Shown here piece by piece: positions 5,813 through 12,327 of a DNA stretch of 12,327 nucleotides; the stretch's first letter is position 1, and the number at the start of each line of letters is the position of its first letter. The stretch is from an uncultured Actinomyces sp. (GTDB lineage Bacteria; Actinomycetota; Actinomycetes; Actinomycetales; Actinomycetaceae). The position numbers and the translations under genes were made by a program. Under the pieces are notes generated by a model that had not been told where the DNA came from, made no database searches, and was given only the letters and a program-made list of their open reading frames with translations. The stretch spans positions 1 to 12,327 of the forward strand of contig CAJZFF010000016.1 in assembly GCA_915069725.1 (NCBI GenBank), in the 5' to 3' direction.

Positions 5813-6913
5813 TCAGGCCTCCTGCTCGACTCCCAGCTCCTGACGGATGAAGCCCAGGAAGAGGTCCTCTCCCTTGATCCTGCTGGTCTCCTCGGGGCCG
5901 ACGATCACGCGCACACCGTCGCGCAGGATCTGGGAGGCGCCACCGTCGGGCCCCAGGGGCAGGATGATCCGCTCGGTTCCGGGCGTGTAGGTCGCGGAGG
6001 GCTCGCGGCCCGCGATGATGTCGGCGATGTTGCTGGCGACCACTCGGGCATGGGCACGGGCGGCGTCGGCGCGCTTGGACTCGCGCACGTCGGTAATGTC
6101 TCCGATGGCCCAGACACCGGGGTGGTCCACCACGCGCAGGTACTCGTCGACGCGGATCGTACCGTCGTAGTGGCGCACCTCGTCATAGTCCTCGCTGAGG
6201 AATCCGGTGGCGGCCGCCGAGCCGTAGGCGCGGAACCACATGTCGGCCTCGAGCTGGCGCCCGCCCTGGGTGGTGACCCGGAAGGGGGAGAGCACGCCGA
6301 CGTCGACTGGGGGCAGGAAGCTGAGGGAGTCACCGGTGAGGATCTCCACTCCACGCTGGGCGAGCTGGTCGGCGATGGCCTCACGGATCTCCGGCTTGTA
6401 GTCGCCGGCGGGCAGGATCCTGTCGGCAGCCTCCAGCATGGTCACCTTGACCTGCGGGAAGGCCGAGGTGATCTCACCGGCCAGCTCGATGCCGACGGCG
6501 CCGGCGCCCACGATGAGTACTCGCGAGGAGTGCTCGAGGTTGGTGTGAACGCGCTCGATACGGGCCTTGGCGATGACGGAGGAGGACTCCATGTGCTTGG
6601 CGGGGAAGGGGTAGGCGGTCCCGGTGGCCAGCACGAGGTAGTCGGCCTCGATCTGCCCGTGTCCGGAGACCTCGACGGTGGTGCCTCGCACGGCCAGCGC
6701 CGTTCCGTGGACGACGCGCCCGTTGGCCAGGAGCTTGTCGTAGGGCAGGAAGATCTTCTCCGCCCAGTCACGGTCGACCGCCGCGCGCAGCGCCGCGGCG
6801 TGGCTGACGAAGGTGTCCTTCTGCTCCACGAGGGTGACCTCGGCGACGTCGTCGAGGGCCTTGGCGGCAGTGATGCCACCGTATCCACCGCCGACGATGG
6901 TGACGCGAGCCAT
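5813..6913 (-). CDS. FAD/NAD(P)-dependent oxidoreductase, AIF/NDH-2-like
   Basis: This 366-residue flavoprotein belongs to the pyridine nucleotide-disulfide oxidoreductase class 2 fold. The FAD-binding dinucleotide fold starts at residue 4 with VTIVGGGYGG (Gly8-Gly10-Gly13) and an acidic residue, Glu30, at the end of strand 2. The NAD(P) fold is VLIVGAGAVGIE (Gly136, 138, 141). The second FAD motif is VWAIGDITD (Gly271-Asp272). There is no CxxC redox pair, so it is not a disulfide reductase. The overall shape resembles AIF/FSP1-type and type II NADH:quinone oxidoreductases; no C-terminal membrane helix is visible, so attachment to the membrane would be peripheral if it occurs. The start is set by GGAAGGAA six bases upstream. 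It follows the Dcp peptidase gene by 48 bases and may be co-transcribed. The electron acceptor is not identifiable from the sequence. Confidence 0.85.
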   Translation of the reverse strand: MARVTIVGGGYGGITAAKALDDVAEVTLVEQKDTFVSHAAALRAAVDRDWAEKIFLPYDKLLANGRVVHGTALAVRGTTVEVSGHGQIEADYLVLATGTAYPFPAKHMESSSVIAKARIERVHTNLEHSSRVLIVGAGAVGIELAGEITSAFPQVKVTMLEAADRILPAGDYKPEIREAIADQLAQRGVEILTGDSLSFLPPVDVGVLSPFRVTTQGGRQLEADMWFRAYGSAAATGFLSEDYDEVRHYDGTIRVDEYLRVVDHPGVWAIGDITDVRESKRADAARAHARVVASNIADIIAGREPSATYTPGTERIILPLGPDGGASQILRDGVRVIVGPEETSRIKGEDLFLGFIRQELGVEQEA

Positions 6914-6961
6914 ATTATGTTCCTTCCGGTGATGAGAGGGTGAAGAAGCGAACTGCGCCCA

Positions 6962-9013
6962 TCAGGCCAGTCCGCGACGCTGAAGAAGAGGCAGGATGCC
7001 GGGTTCGCGCCCGGTGAAGGCCCGATAGGAGATCAGAGGGTCTCGACAGTCGCCGCGGGAGAGGAACTCGCGACGGAAGATCTCTCCGGCCCGACGATTC
7101 AGGCCGAGGTCGCCGTCGATCGCGCCGTCGGTGGTGAACCACTCGATGGCATCGGCGTCCATGACCTCGCTCCAGATGTAGGCGTAGTAGGCGGCGCTGT
7201 AGCCGCCGGCGAAGACGTGGGAGAAGTAGGTGGTGCGGTAGCGGGGAGGCACGAGCGCGTCATCGACTCCGGCCTGGGCCAGGGCCCGGTGCTCGAAGTC
7301 CTCCACCTCGGCAACGTCCCCGGGGACCTCGTCGGGGGCCAGAGTGTGCCAGGCCTGGTCGAGCAGGGCCGCTCCCAGGTACTCGGTGGTGGCGTAGCCC
7401 TGACCGAAGGTGCCCTGGCCGCGCAGCTGCTCGGCGAGCTCGGAGGGCATGGGCTCCCCGGTGTCCACGTGGCGCGCGTAGGAGGCCAGCACCTCGGGGT
7501 GAAGCGCCCACTTCTCGTTGAGCTGGCTGGGGAACTCGACGACGTCGCGGGGCACGACCGTTCCGGAGGCCGAAGGGTAGCGGGCCTGGGAGAACAGGGC
7601 GTGCAGAGCGTGCCCGAACTCGTGGAAGCACGTGACGACCTCGTCCCACGTCAGCAGGACCGGGCCGGAAGTGGGCTGCTCGATGTTGCAGCAGTTGATG
7701 ACGACCGGCTTGCGGCCGGTGAGCGTTGAGCCGGTGACGAGACTGTCCATCCAGGCGCCGCCGGACTTGCCCGCCCGGGCGTAGTAGTCGCCGACGAACA
7801 GGCCCAGGACCGGCGCCTGGGCGTCCTCGCCGTCGCGCACCTCCCAGACCTTCACGCCCGGGGCGTACATGTGCTCGGCCAGGTCCTCGCGCTCGTGGAA
7901 GGTGATGCCGTAGAGGCGGTTGGCGGCGTAGAAGACGCCTTTGGTGACCACGCTCCACAGCTCCAGGTAGGGGGCCAGGACCTCGTCGTCGACGCCGAAG
8001 CGCTCCTTGCGCTCAGCGGCCTCGTAGAGGGGAAAGTCGGCGGGCCCGAAGGTCTCACCGGCCTGGGTCTGCGGGTCCAGGTCCATGCGGGCGGCGTAGA
8101 CCTGAGCGTCTGCGCGGGCGTTGTCCATGGCCGGCGCAGTGAGCCGGCCGAGCAGCTCTGAGACCGCCTCGGTGGTGCGGGCGGCCGACTCCGCGGCCAC
8201 GAGGGCGGCGTGATGCGGGAAGCCCAGGAGGACGGCCCGTTCGGCGCGCAGCCGGGCGAGCTCCAGAACGATGCCACGGGTGTCGCCGAAGGCGCCCTGC
8301 TCCCCCAGCCCTCGACTCATGGACGTCTCCAGCAGGGTGAGCCTGGCGCCGTGGGGCCGAGTAGTGGCCAGTGCCGGCGGCACCGTGACATTCGTGACCC
8401 CCGCGGCGTGCATGGCCTCGGTGACCAGGACGGAGAAGCGCATCTTGAGCGCGTTGACGCGGGCGTTGATCTCCTTGAGCACCTGCGTATCCGCTTCGTC
8501 CAGGTCGACGCCGTTGCGTTCGAACTCCTCGACGGTCAGCCGGATGAGGCGGGAGGTCTCAGCATCGATGACGGTGCCGTCGGCGTCGCGCGCGCACTGC
8601 CCCTCAGGGGCTTGGGCCACGAGCTCGTCGAGAACCTTGAAACGTCGGTAGAGACGGGAGTCGAGGTGGTAGGCGTCGGAGTGGGCCGCCAATTCAGGGG
8701 CCAGGGCCTCCTCGAGCTCGTCGAGATCCGGGCAGTCAGTGGCGGAGGTCAGGGCGTCCAGCACCGTCAGCGCCCGCTCCAGCAGCTCACCGGATCGCTC
8801 CAACGCGTCGACGGTGTTGGCGATCGTGGGTGCGTCCTCGTTGGTGGCGATCGCCTCCCACTCCTGGCGCTCGGCAGCCATCCCGGCGCGGATGGCCGGT
8901 TCGATATCGGCGTGGTCCACGGCCGTGAAGCCGGGTAGGCCAAGGTCGAGCGGCCATGGCTTGGCGAAGACGTTCGACTCCGGGAGGTCGGTGCCGTCGG
9001 TGGTCTCGCTCAT
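6962..9013 (-). CDS. dcp: M3-family zinc dipeptidyl carboxypeptidase (Dcp)
   Basis: This 683-residue cytoplasmic metallopeptidase removes dipeptides from the C-terminus of short peptides. The zinc site is complete: HEFGH with His464, catalytic Glu465 and His468, and the third ligand Glu493 exactly 25 residues later in VEFPSQLNEKW, the standard M3 spacing. The surrounding sequence (YPSASGTVVPRDVVEFPSQ, then HPEVLASYARHVDTGEPMP) follows the Dcp subgroup rather than oligopeptidase A or thimet-type enzymes. The substrate-binding segment YFSHVFAGGYSAAYYAYIW near the C-terminus is also typical. Length matches E. coli Dcp (about 680). I chose ATG 9013, which starts the protein shortly before the family N-terminal domain; an in-frame GTG at 9052 would add 13 residues and neither start has a good Shine-Dalgarno. 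Divergent from poxB across 124 bases; the flavoprotein gene follows after 48 bases. Confidence 0.92.
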   Translation of the reverse strand: MSETTDGTDLPESNVFAKPWPLDLGLPGFTAVDHADIEPAIRAGMAAERQEWEAIATNEDAPTIANTVDALERSGELLERALTVLDALTSATDCPDLDELEEALAPELAAHSDAYHLDSRLYRRFKVLDELVAQAPEGQCARDADGTVIDAETSRLIRLTVEEFERNGVDLDEADTQVLKEINARVNALKMRFSVLVTEAMHAAGVTNVTVPPALATTRPHGARLTLLETSMSRGLGEQGAFGDTRGIVLELARLRAERAVLLGFPHHAALVAAESAARTTEAVSELLGRLTAPAMDNARADAQVYAARMDLDPQTQAGETFGPADFPLYEAAERKERFGVDDEVLAPYLELWSVVTKGVFYAANRLYGITFHEREDLAEHMYAPGVKVWEVRDGEDAQAPVLGLFVGDYYARAGKSGGAWMDSLVTGSTLTGRKPVVINCCNIEQPTSGPVLLTWDEVVTCFHEFGHALHALFSQARYPSASGTVVPRDVVEFPSQLNEKWALHPEVLASYARHVDTGEPMPSELAEQLRGQGTFGQGYATTEYLGAALLDQAWHTLAPDEVPGDVAEVEDFEHRALAQAGVDDALVPPRYRTTYFSHVFAGGYSAAYYAYIWSEVMDADAIEWFTTDGAIDGDLGLNRRAGEIFRREFLSRGDCRDPLISYRAFTGREPGILPLLQRRGLA

Positions 9014-9137
9014 GGGCCCATCGTGCCATGCGCTGATGGTCTTCTCGTTCACAACAGGCCATTAATTCTAGGACTATGGTCGCACCGGGCGTAGCCTGAT
9101 GGGGTCACTCGAATCCAGGATCTCCAGGGAGAGACGC
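9014..9137. promoter_or_regulatory. Divergent dcp/poxB intergenic promoter region
   Basis: This 124-base gap holds the control signals for two divergent genes. On the + strand TTCACA (9048-9053) and GACTAT (9072-9077), spaced by 18, are a plausible promoter for poxB. On the - strand TAGAAT (9065-9070) is a good -10 for dcp, but I see no matching -35. The two candidates overlap around an A/T-rich core at 9061-9070, so mutual interference is possible. No operator palindrome was recognised. Confidence 0.4.
9126..9133 (+). promoter_or_regulatory. Ribosome binding site deciding the poxB start
   Basis: AGGGAGAG lies four bases before the ATG at 9138-9140. It selects this start over an in-frame ATG/GTG-type codon at 9099, which would add 13 residues (including a run of Arg and Ser) not expected ahead of the PoxB N-terminus. 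Confidence 0.75.
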
Positions 9138-10880
9138 ATGAATGTCGCAGAACAGCTCGTGGCCCAGCTCGTCGATGCCGGTGTCCACAGGATATACGGC
9201 ATCGTAGGGGACTCCCTCAATCCGATCGTCGACGCCGTCCGTAAGACTGGCGGTTCCGCCAAGGGTGGGATCGACTGGGTCCATGTACGCCATGAGGAGG
9301 CCGCTGCCTTCGCTGCTGCTGCTGAAGCGCAACTGACCGGCGAGCTCTCCGTGTGCGCCGGCTCCTGCGGTCCGGGCAACCTTCACCTGATTAACGGCCT
9401 GTACGACGCACAGCGCTCGGGTGCCCCGGTGCTGGCGATCGCCTCGCACATCCCCAGCGTTCAGATTGGCCAGTCCTACTTTCAGGAGACCCACCCGGAT
9501 CGTCTGTTCAACGAGTGCTCGGTCTACTCAGAGCTCATCTCCACCCCCAAGCAGGCCCCTCGTGTCGTCAACGCCGCAATCCGCCACGCTGTCAGCCTGA
9601 GCGGCGTGAGCGTGATCTCATTGCCGGGAGATGTCTCCGACGAGAAGGCCACTGCCGCCATTCCCGAGTATTCCAAGGCCAGACCGGCCACCCTGTCGCC
9701 CAACCCTGCTGACGTGGCCGAGGTGTCCGCCTTACTCAACAAATCTCGGAAGGTGGCGATCTTCGCCGGCGCCGGTGTGAAGGGCGCTCACGACGAAGTC
9801 ATCGCACTGGCCGACCTGCTCAAAGCACCGATCGGTCACTCGTTGCGCGGCAAGGACTTCATCCAGTATGACAATCCCTACGACGTCGGTATGACGGGCC
9901 TCCTGGGATACGGGGCCGCCGCCGAGGGCATGAAGGACGCCGACGTACTGCTCCTACTGGGAACCGACTTCCCTTACGATCAGTTCCTACCGGACACCGT
10001 GACGGTCCAGGTGGACAATCACGCTGAGAAGCTGGGGCGACGCACCGACGTCTCTCACCCGATTCACTCAGACGTCATCCCGTTCATCGAGGCGCTCATT
10101 CCGCATATTAAAAAGCGCCGCTCCGACGCTTTTCTCAAGGCTCAGCTCAAGAAGCATGCCAAGATCATGAAGGCGCCCATTGGCGCCTATACGCGCAAGG
10201 CGGACAGGATCAAACCCATTCATCCCGAGTATGCCGCCCACATGCTCAACGAGGTCGCCGCCAAGGACGCGATCTTCACTGCGGACACCGGAATGTGCAA
10301 CGTGTGGACCGCACGCTACATCGACCCTCTGGGGACGCGCCGCCTCATCGGATCCTTCCTGCACGGATCCATGGCAAACGCCCTCCCCCATGCCATCGGC
10401 GCGCAGGTCTCCCACCCCCATCGCCAGGTGATCTCCGTGTCCGGCGACGGCGGCCTGTCCATGCTCATGGGAGAACTCGTGACCGCCCGTATGCACAACC
10501 TGCCGATCAAGGTCGTGGTCTTCAACAATTCGACCCTGGGTATGGTGAAGCTCGAGATGCTGGTCAATGGTCTGCCCGACTTCGGCACTGATGTCCACGA
10601 CGTCAACTACGCCGGAGTAGCACAGTCGATCGGTTTCCATGCCGAACGCGTTGACGATCCACGAGACTTGCGCAGAGCTTTTCAGAAGGCCTTCGACTTC
10701 AATGGCCCAGCACTGGTCGAGGTCATCACCGACCCCAACGCTCTGTCGCTTCCTCCGGAGATCACGGGTGAGCAGCTGATCGGCTTCGCCACAGCAATGA
10801 GCAAGATCGTCCTTAATCGAGGTGCGGGTGAGGCCGTGAGCATGGCGACATCGAACATGCGTAACATTCCCCGCTTCTAG
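9138..10880 (+). CDS. poxB: Pyruvate:quinone oxidoreductase (pyruvate oxidase, PoxB)
   Basis: This 580-residue enzyme of the thiamine-diphosphate family decarboxylates pyruvate to acetate and CO2 and passes electrons via FAD to membrane quinone. The N-terminal PYR domain shows MNVAEQLVAQLVDAGVHRIY, GIVGDSLNPIVDA and the catalytic Glu53 in VRHEEAAAF. The central FAD domain spans roughly 190-340. The C-terminal PP domain has the thiamine-diphosphate/Mg motif Gly436-Asp437-Gly438 ending at Asn463-Asn464. Length is close to E. coli PoxB (572), and the C-terminal tail after GRGAGEAV-like sequence corresponds to the membrane-binding peptide of that enzyme. An acetolactate synthase is less likely because GIVGDSLNPI and the quinone-type C-terminus fit PoxB. 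Codon use is more A/T-rich than in flanking genes, with a TTA leucine at residue 199 and runs such as ATT-AAA-AAG near 10105. Convergent with the TetR gene, nine bases apart. Confidence 0.92.
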   Translation: MNVAEQLVAQLVDAGVHRIYGIVGDSLNPIVDAVRKTGGSAKGGIDWVHVRHEEAAAFAAAAEAQLTGELSVCAGSCGPGNLHLINGLYDAQRSGAPVLAIASHIPSVQIGQSYFQETHPDRLFNECSVYSELISTPKQAPRVVNAAIRHAVSLSGVSVISLPGDVSDEKATAAIPEYSKARPATLSPNPADVAEVSALLNKSRKVAIFAGAGVKGAHDEVIALADLLKAPIGHSLRGKDFIQYDNPYDVGMTGLLGYGAAAEGMKDADVLLLLGTDFPYDQFLPDTVTVQVDNHAEKLGRRTDVSHPIHSDVIPFIEALIPHIKKRRSDAFLKAQLKKHAKIMKAPIGAYTRKADRIKPIHPEYAAHMLNEVAAKDAIFTADTGMCNVWTARYIDPLGTRRLIGSFLHGSMANALPHAIGAQVSHPHRQVISVSGDGGLSMLMGELVTARMHNLPIKVVVFNNSTLGMVKLEMLVNGLPDFGTDVHDVNYAGVAQSIGFHAERVDDPRDLRRAFQKAFDFNGPALVEVITDPNALSLPPEITGEQLIGFATAMSKIVLNRGAGEAVSMATSNMRNIPRF

Positions 10881-10889
10881 GGCAGCCTG

Positions 10890-11438
10890 TCACTGCCGTC
10901 CGCCATCGCCGGCCTCACCGCGAGCCAGGGACACGATGAGGTCAGCGATGGCGGGCTCATCGGGGCCCAGCCCGTCAGTGTCGAAAGCGCGGTTGGCCCA
11001 CCATCCATCCACGGCCAGCAGCGCCACTCGCTGCATGGCAGTGAGCTCACGGATCTCCCCCACCCACTCCCGGCGCAGCGTGTTCCAGGCCTCCTCGAGC
11101 ATCTCCGCCTCCGGAGTGGCCGAGACCATGAAGCTGATCTCTCCGGGAAGGATGTCACCGTCGAGTACTGAGCGGGCCAGTGCTTCGATGCGCTCGGTCC
11201 GGCTCGCCTCCTCCGGCGGCTTGCCCAGTGCTTCCAGCGCCGCGGCCCGCCATCGTTCCAGGAAGGCCGCGGCGATGCCCTCCAGGAGATCGGTCTTGGT
11301 GCGGAAGTGGTAAATCACTCCGCCTCGGGTCAGTCCAACGTGCTCGGCCAGGGCATCGAAGGTGAGCGTATCGAAGCCGTCACGGTGGGCAAGCTCGAGC
11401 GCCCCGGTGATGATGCGGTCCCGTTTCGAGGTTCTCAT
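10890..11438 (-). CDS. TetR-family transcriptional regulator
   Basis: This 182-residue DNA-binding protein has the canonical TetR N-terminal domain: RIITGALELAHRDGFDTLTF, then the helix-turn-helix at about 25-45 with LAEHVGLTRGGVIYHFRTK, followed by the LLEGI helix. The C-terminal ligand-binding half (about 60-182) is all-helical and not assignable to a ligand, as usual for the family. The gene starts at ATG 11436-11438, with GAGGAG five bases upstream, and overlaps the end of the MFS pump gene by four bases (ATGA). The regulator is therefore made from the same transcript as the pump and probably represses that operon in the absence of a drug-like inducer; the operator would lie upstream of the pump, outside this window. 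It faces poxB tail to tail. Confidence 0.92.
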   Translation of the reverse strand: MRTSKRDRIITGALELAHRDGFDTLTFDALAEHVGLTRGGVIYHFRTKTDLLEGIAAAFLERWRAAALEALGKPPEEASRTERIEALARSVLDGDILPGEISFMVSATPEAEMLEEAWNTLRREWVGEIRELTAMQRVALLAVDGWWANRAFDTDGLGPDEPAIADLIVSLARGEAGDGGRQ

Positions 11439-12327
11439 GCGGTCTCCTCACTCATCTCACTCGTGGCTGGAACACGGCGTGCGGCCATGATGCCCGCGCC
11501 CAGGAGGATGACGGCGGCAATGACGGCCGTGGCCTGCATGGCCCGGGTGAACGCCTCTCGGGCTTGGACCATCAGCTCGGCCTGCCCGGGGTCGCTCGGG
11601 TCGATGGCGCCCGCCAGGGTGGCCAGGGACTGCTCGGCGGCCTCGGCCACTCGCTGCGGAAGACTGGAGGGGGCGGGCCCGAGCAGCAGCCGGTAGCCGA
11701 CGTCCTGGATCGTGCCGAGCACCGCGATCCCCAGCGCGACGCCCAGCTCGAGGCCGGTCTCGGAGATGGCCGAGGCCGCTCCGGACCGGTCCGCGGGCAC
11801 CGCGCCCAGGACAGCTCCGGTGGAGACCGTGAAGGCCAGGCCGATGCCTGCGCCGATGATGAGCAGGCCGACGCAGATCACCACGATTCCGCCGTAGGAC
11901 TCCCCCAGAGCGACCACAACCAGCCCCACCGCGGCTATGAGCAGGCCGCTTCCCAGCGCCCGACCGTTGCCGAGTCGGCGCACCATCGCGGCCACGACCG
12001 CGACAACGACGATGGAGGCCAGTGATGCGGGCACCTCGGTCAGGCCCGCTCGGAGCGTGGAGTAGCCTCGAACGAGCTGGAGGTACTGGGAGAAGAAGTA
12101 CAGCAGGCCGGCCAAGGCGAAGATCGCCAGGACAGTGGCCGCAATCGCCCAGGTGAACGCGGGGCGGCTGAAGAGCTCGACGTCGATCAGCGGCGTGGCC
12201 AGCGTGTGCTGACGCCTGATGAACAGCCATCCGGCGGCGAGGCCGCCCACCAGCGCTGCTACCGCAACGGCCGTCAGACCGTCGTGGGCGAAGGACTTGA
12301 CGGCGTAGGTGATCGGCACGATGGCCA
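11435..12327 (-). CDS. MFS drug efflux transporter, DHA2/EmrB-QacA-like (5' end outside window)
   Basis: The C-terminal 297 codons of a proton-driven multidrug exporter are visible; the frame runs open through the window edge, so the true start is missing. About seven membrane segments can be seen, including GLTAVAVAALVGGLAAGWLF, the FTWAIAATVLAIFALAGLLYFF region, VVICVGLLIIGAGIGLAF, VALGIAVLGTI and ATAVIAAVILLGAGIMAA, which fits the second half of a 14-helix DHA2 member. The segment VPADRSGAASAISETGLELGVALG, just before the VALGIAVLGTI helix, is a family-typical motif of the EmrB/SmvA/QacA group. A hydrophilic loop before the last helix (about 70 residues, with PSSLPQRVAEAAEQS) is also usual there. 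The gene overlaps the TetR regulator by four bases, a standard regulated-efflux arrangement. Substrate cannot be predicted. A GTG at 12319 is in frame but internal. Confidence 0.9.
   Translation of the reverse strand, partial: AIVPITYAVKSFAHDGLTAVAVAALVGGLAAGWLFIRRQHTLATPLIDVELFSRPAFTWAIAATVLAIFALAGLLYFFSQYLQLVRGYSTLRAGLTEVPASLASIVVVAVVAAMVRRLGNGRALGSGLLIAAVGLVVVALGESYGGIVVICVGLLIIGAGIGLAFTVSTGAVLGAVPADRSGAASAISETGLELGVALGIAVLGTIQDVGYRLLLGPAPSSLPQRVAEAAEQSLATLAGAIDPSDPGQAELMVQAREAFTRAMQATAVIAAVILLGAGIMAARRVPATSEMSEETA

Noticed and set aside
5354..6943. Long open frame on the + strand (about 529 codons) with a Val/Ile-rich start.
   Set aside because: It is antisense to the acidic-tail protein and the flavoprotein, whose own frames carry clear motifs and Shine-Dalgarno sites. 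The Val/Ile run is simply the complement of GAC/GAT codons.
9014..9052. GTG at 9052 as the dcp start.
   Set aside because: It has no Shine-Dalgarno and the added 13 residues do not correspond to the family N-terminus. ATG 9013 is preferred though not certain.
1..12327. tRNA, rRNA, riboswitch, CRISPR, insertion sequence or attachment site.
   Set aside because: No cloverleaf, rRNA motif, spaced direct-repeat array, transposase frame or terminal inverted repeats were seen on either strand by reading. A covariance-model scan would be the decisive test for small RNAs.

Overview
The window comes from a high-GC actinobacterium. The evidence is the strong G/C bias at third codon positions, frequent GTG starts, purine-rich Shine-Dalgarno sites and a DtxR/IdeR-type iron box. 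An Actinomyces-like member of the Actinomycetaceae is my best guess from protein flavour, but this is inference because no marker gene is present. I see no rRNA, tRNA, CRISPR array, insertion sequence, integrase or plasmid/phage gene. Coding density is high: the longest stretch without a gene is about 190 bases (5226-5413).

Left edge, + strand: a possible 3' end of an upstream gene (1-48), a C-rich G-poor leader, a 73-residue TusA-family sulfur carrier with its CPFP motif (126-347), and an aldo/keto reductase (371-1351) in which Gln stands where the catalytic His is expected.

Iron block, - strand (transcribed 5225 to 1390): a complete four-gene ferric-siderophore ABC importer in the order binding lipoprotein, permease, permease, ATPase. 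It resembles the FatBDCE/YclNOPQ/CeuBCDE group. Every internal junction overlaps by 4 or 8 bases, so the genes are almost certainly co-transcribed and translationally coupled. Upstream is a 14/19 match to the DtxR/IdeR iron box, next to a candidate promoter and a second small palindrome. A perfect 16-bp hairpin at 5331-5367 separates this block from the next gene. No siderophore synthesis genes are visible, so the system may take up siderophores made elsewhere in the genome or by other organisms.

Middle block, - strand: a Dcp-type M3 zinc dipeptidyl carboxypeptidase (6962-9013), an AIF/NDH-2-like FAD/NAD(P) oxidoreductase (5813-6913), and a small protein with a 44-residue Asp/Glu/Tyr tail (5414-5740) that ends at the hairpin.

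Right block: poxB, pyruvate:quinone oxidoreductase (9138-10880, + strand), is divergent from dcp. It uses noticeably more A/T-rich codons than its neighbours, including a TTA leucine codon. It converges, with a 9-base gap, on a TetR-family regulator (10890-11438, - strand), which overlaps by 4 bases the end of a DHA2-type MFS efflux pump cut by the window edge (11435-12327).

The cassettes are individually recognisable. I found no convincing wholly new system. The observations most worth checking are the iron-box control region, the altered catalytic tetrad of the aldo/keto reductase, the low-complexity insert in the siderophore-binding protein, the acidic-tail protein and the composition of poxB.
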